The notes below the pieces were generated by a model that was given only the letters and a program-made list of their open reading frames with translations, was not told where the DNA came from and did no database searches. 64,000 bases of DNA from JBHHUI01 sp965248775 (GTDB taxonomy: Bacteria; Chloroflexota; Anaerolineae; Anaerolineales; JBHHUI01): the NCBI GenBank assembly GCA_965248775.1, contig OZ252150.1, forward strand, positions 3,348,001 through 3,412,000, in the 5' to 3' direction. The translations under genes were made by a program, and so were the position numbers. This document shows positions 49,438-59,108 of the stretch, one piece after another; within the stretch, counting starts at the first letter, position 1, and the number at the start of each line of letters is the position of its first letter.

Positions 49438-51284
49438 AACTATCACGTTTGCTCTCCCTGTCGCTCACCATTGCCGGCGGCTTAGCCGCCGCTCGTGTTT
49501 TAAAGCGCCGTCATCACTGGGAGGTATCTCATAACCAAGTGGCGATTTGCGTCGATTACGACGATGTAAAAAGCGCTGCTATCCGTGCTGGGCTGGATTT
49601 TGATGAAATGTTGAAACGGCTCGCGGCACACGGCGCAACACATATCTCCTTACCGGAGCTCACAATCAACCGTTTAATGGAGTTCGGTGTGCTCGCCCCG
49701 CGCGCGCCTTCTCGACCGCGCAAGACGCCTCCACCCGTGGGACATTGGAATTATCTGCATGGGCCCGAGGAGCTTGTTGCCCAGCTCGCTGCTGAACTCG
49801 CGACTCGCTTACCGCAGACAAAAGCACAAGCGCTATCATCCGGCACGCTGGTATTTGGCGGCGATCTGCCAGCGATCAGCGAGATCGGTCTGGGTTTCGA
49901 CGACGAAGAAGCGGCTCAGATTGTCGCGCAGGGATTGGAGATCGTGCCGCGCCCGGTAAGCTATGCCTGGCCCGAGAAGGACCTCTTGGAACGCACGCTT
50001 GTACACAGCGCGCGGCTTGGCAAACTGGTTGCCTTCGCAGGCAATATGATCCTCGGGCACGAGATGCACCTGGGCGAAACGCTCACCGCCATGGAGAAAG
50101 AAGACCTGACCCTGGTCTATTTTTCCGAGTCGCGCCACCAGAAGGGCGACTGGTTTGTCGCCAAGCGCCGCCTGCCAAACGTGATCCTGGCGCATCGGTT
50201 CACAGCGGAAGAAATGATCCCGCTCGACGGACATGCTGCCTACCATGTATGGGCGTATTTAGCGCGCGAGCGCGGCATTCGTTTCTGCTATGTGAATTTT
50301 TTCCGCGTCTTGCATGCAACCAAACCGCTGGAGGGTTTACATTACGTCCACCACATCCGGCATGCGCTCGAACATGAAGGCTTTGAAGTCACAGCCAAGG
50401 CCAAAGTTCCTACCCCTATCCCCGCACCGGACAAGATCGACCTGGCACTGACTGGGTTAGCCGCCGGTGGAATCACAGCTGCGGCAGCGAGCTCTATTTT
50501 GGATTTGCCAGAGCCAGTGGCATTAACCGTGACCAGCGCTGTGACGGCTGCAGCCGTCGCGTTGCCCTTTTTAGAACGCCCACGCGGGCACTTGGAGGAG
50601 CACTATCCACCTTCTTACGCACCGAAGGCTTTGGCACTGGCTACCGCGGCGTTCGCACCAGTCGTGGCAAATGGATTTTCTGCTCGAGATCGAGATAGCA
50701 TCGCCAACTGGAGTAGCGCATTGATTACTCAGGCAGCCGCTGCAGCAACGCTCGCGGGGCTCACATCCGGCCCGGATTACCATCTGCGCATTGAGGAATT
50801 CCGCGGCCTCGGCCTGGACTGGCTGTTACCATTCTTAACTGCTGCTGCGCATATCCCGAACCGGGCCATGCGTCTAGGTGTGCAGACCACGCTGTGTGGG
50901 GTCTGGTATGCGACCGGGCGTCGCAAGTTGGACGTCCTATCCCAATTCGATCCTGCCCATGCAGAAGGTCACACGCATCACCTGTCGACTGCACAGCGTA
51001 TCGTTGGCGATGCTCGCATCCGTTTCGGCCCGCAACCAGCGCGCAAATGGGCGGGTCTTGCCGGCGTGGGTAGCGCGTTGGCAGTTGTGTTTGCACGCAG
51101 AGGCCAGGATGAACTTGCGGCTGGGGCAGCTCTGGCAGGCGCGGCTGGCGCCACCATGGGGTTGGTCGGGTTTCGCCGCTCGGAGCGGGCGCTGCGCGTC
51201 ACGTCACGAGAGGCGCTGCCCAGTTTCGCCATCGGAGCAGCATTGGGATTTCTCATCCTACTTGCGGGGAGTGCCCGCGAATGA
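49434..51284 (+). CDS. DUF5693 membrane protein
   Basis: The 616-residue protein has an N-terminal membrane helix (LSRLLSLSLTIAGGLAAARVL), a 300-residue domain that starts VAICVDYDDVKSAAIRAGLDFDEMLKRLAAHGATHISLPELT, and at least six hydrophobic segments after residue 340. The first domain has the look of a TIM-barrel-like sugar-processing fold, but the family has no known activity. TTG at 49434 overlaps the cyclase stop. It is likely an envelope protein. Confidence 0.75.
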   Translation: MKLSRLLSLSLTIAGGLAAARVLKRRHHWEVSHNQVAICVDYDDVKSAAIRAGLDFDEMLKRLAAHGATHISLPELTINRLMEFGVLAPRAPSRPRKTPPPVGHWNYLHGPEELVAQLAAELATRLPQTKAQALSSGTLVFGGDLPAISEIGLGFDDEEAAQIVAQGLEIVPRPVSYAWPEKDLLERTLVHSARLGKLVAFAGNMILGHEMHLGETLTAMEKEDLTLVYFSESRHQKGDWFVAKRRLPNVILAHRFTAEEMIPLDGHAAYHVWAYLARERGIRFCYVNFFRVLHATKPLEGLHYVHHIRHALEHEGFEVTAKAKVPTPIPAPDKIDLALTGLAAGGITAAAASSILDLPEPVALTVTSAVTAAAVALPFLERPRGHLEEHYPPSYAPKALALATAAFAPVVANGFSARDRDSIANWSSALITQAAAAATLAGLTSGPDYHLRIEEFRGLGLDWLLPFLTAAAHIPNRAMRLGVQTTLCGVWYATGRRKLDVLSQFDPAHAEGHTHHLSTAQRIVGDARIRFGPQPARKWAGLAGVGSALAVVFARRGQDELAAGAALAGAAGATMGLVGFRRSERALRVTSREALPSFAIGAALGFLILLAGSARE

Positions 51285-51290
51285 TCCGGT

Positions 51291-52118
51291 TTGGATAACG
51301 TTTCCCCGGTTGAATTTGTCCAGGTTCCAGCAGGCGGTTTCATCTATGGGCCGGAAAAATGCTACGAGCGGCTGGAACAATGTCCTCCGTTTAAGCCACG
51401 TCAGCAAATCGAGTTACCTGAGTTCTGGATTGCGAAATATCCAGTCACATATCGGATGTGGTTAGACTTCCTCAGCGCGACAGACTACAACTGGGCAGGG
51501 AATTGGTGGCGAGTTGTGCACGGCTGGCGTGGCATGTTTTTGAGAGCGTTCGTACCGACGCAGGATTATCCAAAAAAGCACGACAATCTGCCCATCGTGG
51601 ATGTAACGCAGACTGATGCCTATGCGTATTGTGAATGGCTGTCAAAACAAATCGACCGGCGCTGCACACTCCCAACAGAATATCAATGGGAGAAGGCTGC
51701 CCGTGGAGTGGACGGATACCGCTATCCGTGGGGAGAGGAACTTCCTCGACCGGAAATCCAATGGCAGCGCAAGTTTCCGGTGGGTCCGGAATCATATCTT
51801 TATGGCCTAGTCGTCAAACCCCGGCGCGAATGGGCACGAGCAGGCTGGTACTGGCGTAATGGATATCCATGGCCAGTCGGCGCAGCAGTCCAGAATGTTT
51901 CGCCATTCGGCTGTGCGGATATGAGCGGCAACGTCTGGGAGTGGACCGCCAGTCTGTACAACTCGGCGCTGCCGGACTTCCACGTTGTTAAAGGTGGTTC
52001 GTGGGGTTACAGTATTCACCATACTAAGCTGAATGTGCGTTCGGCCTGCAGCGTCATCACCCCCAGCCGCAACTACCGCGCACAGGGCACCGGCTTCCGA
52101 GTAGCGATTAATGCGTGA
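51291..52118 (+). CDS. Formylglycine-generating-enzyme (SUMF1)-like protein
   Basis: The 275-residue protein has the FGE-sulfatase fold: FVQVPAGGFIYGPE, EFWIAKYPVTYRMWLDFL, VDVTQTDAYAYCEWLSKQ, LPTEYQWEKAARG, GCADMSGNVWEWTASLYN, VKGGSWGYS and GTGFRVAINA. Only one cysteine (NVRSACSVI) is near the place where true formylglycine-generating enzymes have two copper-binding cysteines, so it is more likely a different member, such as a sulfoxide-synthase-like or binding protein. TTG at 51291 lies 6 bases after DUF5693. No sulfatase gene is nearby. Confidence 0.82.
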   Translation: MDNVSPVEFVQVPAGGFIYGPEKCYERLEQCPPFKPRQQIELPEFWIAKYPVTYRMWLDFLSATDYNWAGNWWRVVHGWRGMFLRAFVPTQDYPKKHDNLPIVDVTQTDAYAYCEWLSKQIDRRCTLPTEYQWEKAARGVDGYRYPWGEELPRPEIQWQRKFPVGPESYLYGLVVKPRREWARAGWYWRNGYPWPVGAAVQNVSPFGCADMSGNVWEWTASLYNSALPDFHVVKGGSWGYSIHHTKLNVRSACSVITPSRNYRAQGTGFRVAINA

Positions 52119-52273
52119 GAGGGACATGAAAGATATACTCGATGAGAGCCGAACATCTGTGTTCATCTGCATCCTATTCTCTCTCCTGTCCCGTATTGAA
52201 ATTAGTAAAATCACATAATTCGTCAAATGCACCCGATTCGGTGTATTATAGACTGGTTATTTCGGAGTTCGCT

Positions 52274-53776
52274 ATGACAAGCACAACAATCTTCCTGATC
52301 AACTTCCGCAACCATCGTGACATGTACCCTCCGTTCGGGATTATGTATGTTGCGGACGCACTCAAACAGGCCGGTTTCGATGTGCAGTTGTTCCACGACA
52401 CGGAAGAGATCACCGACGATTTCATTACACAGGTCGAGGCCGAACGCCCGCTGTTCGTCGGCTTCAGTACCATCACCGGCCCGCAGCTACGCCCAACAAT
52501 TGAAGCCTCGCGGCGCGTGCACGAGCTCGGCGTACCGGTCGTGTGGGGCGGCGTGCACGCCACTATCATGCCGCTCGACGTGTTGAAGGAAGACTACGTC
52601 GACTTCGTCGTCGTCAACGAGGGGGAAGAGACCTCGCAGGAGCTGGCGCGGATTCTAGCAGGGCAAGAATTCCAGCATTGGGAGCAAGTCTCGGGACTGG
52701 CCTACAAAGACGAGAATGGCACTCCGATGTTCCACCGCGAACGCCCGTTCATCCAGGAACTCGACGACTACTATCCGCGCTGGGACATGCTGGATGTCGA
52801 GCGCTACTTGATCCCGAGCGGCCCTTACACGCGCGCCATCCCGGTTTATATCTCGCGCGGCTGCCCGTTCCGCTGCGGCTTTTGCTACAACGAAGTAGTG
52901 ATGAAGCGCACATGGCGGCAGCATTCGGACGAGTTTATCCTCGATCAGTTGCAGTGGCTCAAAGATAATTACCAGATTGACGCCGTGGACTACGCCGACG
53001 ATTATCTCTTTGGTCGCATCAAACCCATGCAGCGGCTGGTTGAGAAGGTAAACATGCCGTGGAGCGGACAGGTGCGCGTGCAATTACTCAAGCCGCAGTT
53101 CGTCGAGTGGCTGTTGAAAACAGACTGCCAGTGGGTCAACATCGGCGCCGAGTCCGCTTCGCAACGTGTGCTCGATAACATGCACAAGGACCAGAAGGCC
53201 TGGCAGGTCGAGTGGGGCATCCGCAATCTTGTCGAGGGCGCACCGGACGTGGAGGCCAACGTCTCATTCATCGTCGGCCTGCCCGACGAGACGGACGAAG
53301 ACACCAAGATCACCTTCGACACGATCGAAACGCTTGCCGACATGAGCCAAAAAGTGCGCTGCTCGGTTTGTGTATACATGCCCTACCCCGGCACGCCGCT
53401 CTGGCCACAGGCGCTCGAAATGGGCTACATCCCGCCGGATAATCAGGAAGGCTGGTGCGATCTCGACCTGAACCGCGGCAACACCCCTTGGATGGACGAC
53501 GCCGAAGCGCAGGTCATGAGCGCAGTCAACGACATCCTCTTCGTCGGTCGCTCCGAAGGACACTGGCTGCTCGCACCCTATTACAAGCTGCTACGCTGGC
53601 GCTGGCACAATCGCTATTTCAAGCATTTCTTGGAGGGCACGTTGAAGAATGCAGTCGCCAACTCGGCATTGCGACCGTTGCTGGCATGGCTCACGCGCCG
53701 CTGGGTGCGCTTCAACCCGATCACGCATAAGGGGCAGGTATCGGAGGCGGTAGACTTGCTAGGCGCGGGCGACTAA
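52274..53776 (+). CDS. B12-binding-domain radical SAM protein
   Basis: The 500-residue protein has a cobalamin-binding-like N-terminal Rossmann domain (residues about 5-135: PPFGIMYVADALKQAGFDVQLF, VVWGGVHATIMP) and a radical SAM barrel with the cluster motif C197-x3-C201-x2-C204 (RGCPFRCGFCYN). C-terminal helices follow. Such enzymes methylate or rearrange unactivated carbons, and some modify peptides. It starts at ATG 52274 after a 155-base gap, and its end overlaps the end of the convergent kinase gene by 4 bases. The location within a RiPP-type locus suggests a tailoring enzyme, but a lipid or hopanoid role cannot be excluded. Confidence 0.87.
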   Translation: MTSTTIFLINFRNHRDMYPPFGIMYVADALKQAGFDVQLFHDTEEITDDFITQVEAERPLFVGFSTITGPQLRPTIEASRRVHELGVPVVWGGVHATIMPLDVLKEDYVDFVVVNEGEETSQELARILAGQEFQHWEQVSGLAYKDENGTPMFHRERPFIQELDDYYPRWDMLDVERYLIPSGPYTRAIPVYISRGCPFRCGFCYNEVVMKRTWRQHSDEFILDQLQWLKDNYQIDAVDYADDYLFGRIKPMQRLVEKVNMPWSGQVRVQLLKPQFVEWLLKTDCQWVNIGAESASQRVLDNMHKDQKAWQVEWGIRNLVEGAPDVEANVSFIVGLPDETDEDTKITFDTIETLADMSQKVRCSVCVYMPYPGTPLWPQALEMGYIPPDNQEGWCDLDLNRGNTPWMDDAEAQVMSAVNDILFVGRSEGHWLLAPYYKLLRWRWHNRYFKHFLEGTLKNAVANSALRPLLAWLTRRWVRFNPITHKGQVSEAVDLLGAGD

Positions 53777-54690
53777 AGCAACTGCGCTAACTGTCCCGGG
53801 AGCGATAACACATCCGGTCCCAGCCGCAATCGATAAGACGGCGCGGCCTCCACAAGTTCACGCAACACACGCAAATGCTCGGCCATCATTTCACGATCCC
53901 ACTGCTCTACAGCATGTGGCAAAATGTGGCGCAATGCGTCGGCGGATGAAAGCGATTCGATCAGATGCTTATCCCGATCTTCGATCTGCGGAAAACAGAT
54001 CGCGCCCAGAGGGGCACGCTCCATCCAAGCTTGAGGCCAGACCTGCTCCGCTGCAAAGATAACCTTGGAATTGGACGCGTCAGCCGCGAGATGGGACGTT
54101 GATTCAAAGCGAGTCAGTGTATCTGAATATGCTGCCAGTAGGCCAGGATAGCTCAACACCTCGGTGCTGGCGCTGACAATCGGGGAATCATTGGAGAGCA
54201 AGCCCCAGCTAGAATCCAACAGTGCCATGCCGGTGGTCGTCTTGCCTGCACCGATCTCCCCGACCAGGAGGATCGCGCGACCGGAGTTTACCGCAGCAAA
54301 TGCGTGCAACAGAAAAAGCCCGTTTCGGCGCAGATGCGGGGAGAGGGCAATTGCGAGCAAGTCTTCAAATGCGGCAGCATCGTGCAAGCCTGCGGCGACA
54401 ATTCGACCTTCGGTCTCGCCGCGTGCAAGGTCTAGCACAAGTTGTCCAAAGCGAGGAAAATGCGCTATCGCGCGGGACCCGTCCAGATGGTACGAAAGTA
54501 ATTCGCCCTGGCGGAATTGAGCTGGGCCGGACGGAGCTGTCGGAACTCTGTCCACTATTTCGAGTTGGCAGACGATATCCGGCGCTCCATCCCCAGGCGG
54601 AAGCGCGGCGAATGATTGCGCCCAGCGCTTGCGCAGCGCAGGAGAGGTGGAGTTGCCGAGTACGGTGACACCGTGAAAATCCCAAATCAT
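53773..54690 (-). CDS. HPr-kinase-like protein 1 (lasso-cluster type)
   Basis: The 305-residue protein has the HprK C-terminal P-loop GEIGAGKTT (144-152), preceded by LLHAFAAV with the conserved His. It lacks the HprK regulatory N-terminal domain, as do the HprK-like kinases of lasso-peptide clusters that phosphorylate the core peptide's C-terminus. I start it at 54690 (MIWDFHGVTV). It is divergent from the PqqD-like gene with only 21 bases between the starts, so a shared promoter must overlap the coding ends or lie within them. Confidence 0.78.
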   Translation of the reverse strand: MIWDFHGVTVLGNSTSPALRKRWAQSFAALPPGDGAPDIVCQLEIVDRVPTAPSGPAQFRQGELLSYHLDGSRAIAHFPRFGQLVLDLARGETEGRIVAAGLHDAAAFEDLLAIALSPHLRRNGLFLLHAFAAVNSGRAILLVGEIGAGKTTTGMALLDSSWGLLSNDSPIVSASTEVLSYPGLLAAYSDTLTRFESTSHLAADASNSKVIFAAEQVWPQAWMERAPLGAICFPQIEDRDKHLIESLSSADALRHILPHAVEQWDREMMAEHLRVLRELVEAAPSYRLRLGPDVLSLPGQLAQLL

Positions 54691-54711
54691 AATTTTTGTA
54701 GCGAGGTTTGA

Positions 54712-54984
54712 TTGGACGCAGAAACAATACTGCGGCGCTCGGATAATACCACTTTCCAGACAGTGGCCGACGAAGCGGTGCTCATCCACATGGACACCGG
54801 CACGTACTTTTCACTTAACAAAGTTGGCACTGAATTCTGGGAAAAGCTCGACGCAAAAAAATCAATCCAGCAACATGCGGTGGATCTTGCGGCTCAATAT
54901 GAAGTCGAGCCAGAAATGGTCGCAGCTGACCTGCTCGAATTGGCAGAAAGACTGGTTAACGAGAAACTGGCCGACATCGTTTGA
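54712..54984 (+). CDS. PqqD-like RiPP recognition protein (B1-type)
   Basis: The 90-residue protein is a winged-helix RiPP recognition element: TFQTVADEAVLIHMDTGTYFSLNKVGTEFWEKLD, then AVDLAAQYEVEPEMVAADLLELAERLV. Such proteins bind the leader peptide and present it to the protease and cyclase. Start TTG at 54712; the stop overlaps the next start (TTGA). This is the family that recognises the YxxPxL leader motif, which supports reading the mini-peptide at 45963 as a leader. Confidence 0.88.
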   Translation: MDAETILRRSDNTTFQTVADEAVLIHMDTGTYFSLNKVGTEFWEKLDAKKSIQQHAVDLAAQYEVEPEMVAADLLELAERLVNEKLADIV

Positions 54985-55466
54985 GTACCCGCCTGCAGCA
55001 CCTCTGGCTCGCCCTGACCACGTTGCCCCGGCTGACTTTTAACCGCCCCCTGCGCGAACTTTGGCGAGAAATGCGAGCATTCGCTCGGGCGCTGCCCCAA
55101 CAGTTCCGACCCCCGTTGCCGGATGCCTTGGACCACCTGACACCCGCTCAAATCAATCTTGATCTCGGGGAAGACCGCATCCGCAAACTCGCAGACGCGG
55201 CGGCGGTGCTCGACCGTCAATCGCCTTTCGGCTTATGCCTGCGCCGCTCGCTTGTGCGCTATCACTATTTGCGCCGGGCAGGTATTCCGATTGATTTGCA
55301 GTTCGGCGCGCGCTTCGTAGATGGCAAGCCGGATCGGGAGATCAGCGGGCATGCCTGGGTGACGCTGCGCGGCGAGGCATACCACGAGCCGGATGAGAAC
55401 TGGCGCGGGTTCACAGTGATGCTCTCACATCCGGCAACATCAGAGCGCGTCGATATTCCCCGTTAA
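54981..55466 (+). CDS. Lasso B2-type transglutaminase-like leader peptidase
   Basis: The 161-residue protein fits the lasso B2 family: nucleophile C86 in PFGLCLRRSLVRYHYLRRAGIP, then H124 in ISGHAWVTL and an Asp near 138 (HEPD). In lasso pathways it cuts the leader at the residue after the conserved Thr. It overlaps the PqqD-like gene by 4 bases and is followed 2 bases later by the synthetase, the classical B1-B2-C order. Confidence 0.87.
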   Translation: MSTRLQHLWLALTTLPRLTFNRPLRELWREMRAFARALPQQFRPPLPDALDHLTPAQINLDLGEDRIRKLADAAAVLDRQSPFGLCLRRSLVRYHYLRRAGIPIDLQFGARFVDGKPDREISGHAWVTLRGEAYHEPDENWRGFTVMLSHPATSERVDIPR

Positions 55467-55468
55467 AT

Positions 55469-57304
55469 ATGTGCGGCATATTTGGTCTGCTCACCCCAGA
55501 CGGCCCGCGAGCCGACTTTGAACAAATCAATAACCTACTGGCACATCGCGGTCCGGATGACGCAAGCCTATACCATGGTGACGGCATCACCTTGGGCGCC
55601 CGCCGCTTGAGCATTCTCGACATCGAAAATGGCCGGCAGCCGCTCTGCAACGAGGACGAGTCGATTTGGATTACGTATAACGGCGAGGTGGTCAACGCCC
55701 CAGATTTGCGTCGCGAACTTCAAGCCGCCGGACATATATTCCGCACGAATACTGACACCGAAGTTATCGTGCATGCATACGAACAATGGGGACAGGCTGC
55801 AGTCAGTCGACTGCGTGGCATGTTCGCATTTGGACTGTGGGACGCACCCCGCCGCCGGTTGCTGCTGGCGCGTGACCGTTTCGGGATCAAGCCGCTTTAC
55901 TATGCGCGTGCCGGTGAACGCTTCGCCTTCGCCTCGGAAATCCGCCCGCTCCTCGCGTTGTTGCCGGAGCTTGCCCTCCGGACGGACTTGGCCGCGCTCG
56001 GGAGTTTGTTTCGGTTGGGATTCATCCCGTCGCCGCGGACGGCATTCGAGAGTGTGCAGAAACTACCCGCGGCTCATACACTTGTCATCACAAACGACGA
56101 GCCAGCGATTGACCGCTACTGGTCATTGCAATTTCCTCCTACAAATGCGCATCGTCAAGTGAGTCCGGAGGCAGCCGCAGATGAGTTCGGTGCGTTGCTC
56201 CGTGAAACCGTTGACCTGTGGCGATTAAGTGATGTTCCCGTTGGCTCTCTTCTAAGCGGAGGCATTGATTCCGCCAGCCTGGCTGCATTGCTCACCGATT
56301 CACACGAAAAACCCATTCACACTTTCACCATCGGATTCACTGCAGCCTCTCATGACGAGAGTGCGCGAGCCAGCCGTACCGCACGTGCCCTTGGCAGTGT
56401 GCATCATGAACAGACCTTCGACAAGAAGGCCTTCGACCTGCTCCCTCAAATTGTGGGTCAGCTCGAAGAGCCACAATGTTCCGCCACGAGCATTCCGATC
56501 TATTTGTTGTATCACGCCTGCCACGCGGCCGGGTTCAAAGTGATCATGACCGGCGAAGGCGCAGACGAGTTGCTGGGCGGGTATCACTGGTTTGATGGCG
56601 ACCGGCGTATGCAGCCGTTGCTGCGTTTGCCACAGCCGGTGCGTGCGCTGCTCACGCGCGCACCACTTCCGATCTCTGCTGCCGGTCGGCGGGTACTGGC
56701 CAATGGCACTGGTGAGGCTTCCCAACGCTATGCGCTCTGGCAACAGGTTGCTAGCCCAGCACGCCTCGCAAGCCTAATACAGTTTGAGGGCACGGAGCCA
56801 AGCACGTACATCAATAATGGCGACGCCGGCTTGCACCCGCTCGACCGCTTTATATTGCTCGACTTGCAAACACGCCTGACTGACTTTATTAACTTTGAGG
56901 TCGACCGCATGAGTATGGCGTCATCGGTCGAAGCACGCCCGCCTTTCCTCGATCACAAATTGTGGGAGTTCTGCGCGCAACTGCCGCCCCAAACAAAACT
57001 CGACCGCTCGGGCAACAAACTCGTCCTACGTCGCGCGATGGCGGACAGATTGCCATGGGAGGTTGTCAAACAACCCAAACTGGGCCTCGCCACACCCCAT
57101 GCCGATTGGTGGCGGCGAGCGCGCTTGCCGGATTGGGCAGAGGATTGCCTGACACCTACTGCCCTCTCAAATTCGGGTTACTTTTCCAGCGACGAAGTTG
57201 CACACTTGCGCAAGACTCACGCCAGCAAGTCTGCCAACCATTCTCGTTTACTCATGGGCATCCTCACAACCCAGCTCTGGCACATGACCTTCATCCAACG
57301 ATGA
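55469..57304 (+). CDS. Asparagine synthetase B-like, probable lasso cyclase (C)
   Basis: The 611-residue protein has an intact glutaminase domain beginning MCGIFGLL (Cys2 as nucleophile, RLSILD, NGE) and a synthetase domain with the PPi loop SLLSGGIDSASLAALL. In lasso clusters the homologue activates an Asp or Glu side chain with ATP and closes the macrolactam ring; lasso C proteins often lose Cys2, while here it is kept, so ordinary asparagine synthesis is still possible. The position directly after B1-B2 favours the cyclase role. Confidence 0.85.
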   Translation: MCGIFGLLTPDGPRADFEQINNLLAHRGPDDASLYHGDGITLGARRLSILDIENGRQPLCNEDESIWITYNGEVVNAPDLRRELQAAGHIFRTNTDTEVIVHAYEQWGQAAVSRLRGMFAFGLWDAPRRRLLLARDRFGIKPLYYARAGERFAFASEIRPLLALLPELALRTDLAALGSLFRLGFIPSPRTAFESVQKLPAAHTLVITNDEPAIDRYWSLQFPPTNAHRQVSPEAAADEFGALLRETVDLWRLSDVPVGSLLSGGIDSASLAALLTDSHEKPIHTFTIGFTAASHDESARASRTARALGSVHHEQTFDKKAFDLLPQIVGQLEEPQCSATSIPIYLLYHACHAAGFKVIMTGEGADELLGGYHWFDGDRRMQPLLRLPQPVRALLTRAPLPISAAGRRVLANGTGEASQRYALWQQVASPARLASLIQFEGTEPSTYINNGDAGLHPLDRFILLDLQTRLTDFINFEVDRMSMASSVEARPPFLDHKLWEFCAQLPPQTKLDRSGNKLVLRRAMADRLPWEVVKQPKLGLATPHADWWRRARLPDWAEDCLTPTALSNSGYFSSDEVAHLRKTHASKSANHSRLLMGILTTQLWHMTFIQR

Positions 57305-58077
57305 CAACGTTGCGCATACTTGCCTACAATGTAAATTCTGCCAGCCCGAAGCGCCTCGATAGGCTGCATAAATTGCTTGACACTATTGATGCAGACATCA
57401 TCGCGCTGACAGAGGCCGATCACCAAGAGGTGATCGAAGAGCTGGCCGGACGCTTGGGTTTGCAACATGTCTGGGCAGCCGGCAGTGGCGACAGGCATGT
57501 GGCAACACTTTCGCGCTTTCCAATCGAAACGTGGGACATCCACCGCAAACCCCCACTCACACAGGCAGCTCTGCAAACGAAGCTGGCCTTGCCGACCGGA
57601 TATATAACGATTTTCAATATACACTTCTTGCCTTATTTGTTGCTCCCTTTCGAAGTGCGGCGCTGGCAGGCTGTCGGGCGTTTGCAGGAGATCATTTGCA
57701 ATGGCGAAATCGGTCCGCACCTGATCGTTGGCGATCTCAACGCAATCGGGCGTGGCGACCGAGTTTTGCAACGCAATAATCCAACTCGGATGCGGCGAGT
57801 GATGACTTTTCAACTCAATCTCATTTTCCGGCTGGCTGTACCGCGCCTGCTGCGGGCGGGTTATACGGACTGTTTTCGGCAGCTTCATCCTGAGCAGGAT
57901 GGTTTTACATTTATGACGGGCAATCCCACGACACGCTACGACTACGTAATTTCGGACAAACAGCTCACGCCGACATTGCGCACCTGTCAGGTGTTGGATA
58001 ATCTGCCGGATCTAGAGACGCTTTCTGATCATTTTCCGCTCCTCGCGGAATTTGAAATTGGGGAAGCCAACGCATAA
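57301..58077 (+). CDS. Endonuclease/exonuclease/phosphatase-family protein
   Basis: The 258-residue protein has the metal-dependent EEP fold: LRILAYNVNSA, DIIALTEAD, TIFNIHFLP, LIVGDLNAIG, RYDYVISD and LSDHFPLLA. This family includes DNases, sphingomyelinases and lipid or inositol phosphatases. It overlaps the synthetase (ATGA) and the second kinase (one base), so it belongs to the same unit. It might remove the phosphate added by the HprK-like kinase or act on a lipid, but nothing in the sequence decides that. Confidence 0.85.
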   Translation: MTTLRILAYNVNSASPKRLDRLHKLLDTIDADIIALTEADHQEVIEELAGRLGLQHVWAAGSGDRHVATLSRFPIETWDIHRKPPLTQAALQTKLALPTGYITIFNIHFLPYLLLPFEVRRWQAVGRLQEIICNGEIGPHLIVGDLNAIGRGDRVLQRNNPTRMRRVMTFQLNLIFRLAVPRLLRAGYTDCFRQLHPEQDGFTFMTGNPTTRYDYVISDKQLTPTLRTCQVLDNLPDLETLSDHFPLLAEFEIGEANA

Positions 58078-59108
58078 TGGAGGTTCAGCAGCCCAACCCA
58101 CTCCTCATCCCTGCCGAGGATTTCTGGTCGCGGCAGCATAATGAGCAGCGCTACTCGACCGAACTTGCGCCGCTTGGCATGCTGGCTACCGTCAGCTGCA
58201 ACGATGAAAATATCCTCACGACTGTGGCCCTCTCTGAGGATCGCTTCAGTCGCGCGCACTCGAACAAAATCGGAGGTCAACCATGCTCTATCCGTATTGC
58301 CGTGCGGGAGGCACAGGCAGCTCCACTCTCGGATGATTTTTCGAGGAAACTCGTCTATTCCGGCGTGGGGAGCAACATCTCAATCTCCGCCGGGGAATGG
58401 GGGCACGGCTTTGCGGACTTGCACACTCGCGAGGCAACAATTTTCATAGCCCCCGAACTGGCGGCAAGTAGCGGACTCGTGAGTCGCTACTTCGTCGACC
58501 ACTACCTGTTGAATTTTCTTTTTGTAGACTGGGCGATGCTGCATGCCTCAGCAGTTTACAACATTGAACGCAAGCGACTACTGCTGTTCATCGCACCGCA
58601 CAATACAGGCAAGTCCACAACAGCGCTGCGCTTGCTGCGAGCCGGGCACGCCTTTCTCGCTGACGGCATGGCGCTTTTACGTCTAACAGATTCTGGCAAA
58701 TTTATTGTTGGCGGTTACCCGATTGGCGAAGTAAAGCTTCGTGATGACATGCTGGCGGATTTTCCGGAATATTCAGGCCCAACTGTCAGCGTGTGTGAAC
58801 AAAGGAAGACGGTTGTCAATTTACGTGCTGCCCATCCCGACCAGTTGGCAGAAGAACTATTTGAGCCGGAACAAATTCACCTGGTTTTCATGGAGCGGAG
58901 TTCAGAACCAAACTCGACTACAGGGCCACTTGCGCTAGAAGATACTTTGAAACGACTCGGACAAAATACGCTCTTTTGGGACAAGGCAGATCGACTAGAA
59001 AGCAACTCAAATGTGCTGGGACAGCTCGCACATTCGGCACAGAGCCAGCGGCTTATAATGGGCACGGAGATCGCCGCGCTTATTAGAACTATAGAGGAAT
59101 TTGAATGA
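58077..59108 (+). CDS. HPr-kinase-like protein 2
   Basis: The 343-residue protein has the LHASAV and P-loop APHNTGKSTT (173-182) of HprK-like proteins, with a long N-terminal part not similar to HprK. The P-loop is unusual (HNTGKS for xxxGKT/S). It overlaps both neighbours. Two HprK-like genes flanking one B1-B2-C set is unusual. The two proteins differ clearly, so they are not a recent duplication. Confidence 0.75.
   Translation: MEVQQPNPLLIPAEDFWSRQHNEQRYSTELAPLGMLATVSCNDENILTTVALSEDRFSRAHSNKIGGQPCSIRIAVREAQAAPLSDDFSRKLVYSGVGSNISISAGEWGHGFADLHTREATIFIAPELAASSGLVSRYFVDHYLLNFLFVDWAMLHASAVYNIERKRLLLFIAPHNTGKSTTALRLLRAGHAFLADGMALLRLTDSGKFIVGGYPIGEVKLRDDMLADFPEYSGPTVSVCEQRKTVVNLRAAHPDQLAEELFEPEQIHLVFMERSSEPNSTTGPLALEDTLKRLGQNTLFWDKADRLESNSNVLGQLAHSAQSQRLIMGTEIAALIRTIEEFE

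Noticed and set aside
52119..52273. 28-codon frame starting near 52130 as a RiPP precursor
   Set aside because: It lacks the YxxPxL leader pattern and a core-like region, and its ribosome binding site is poor.
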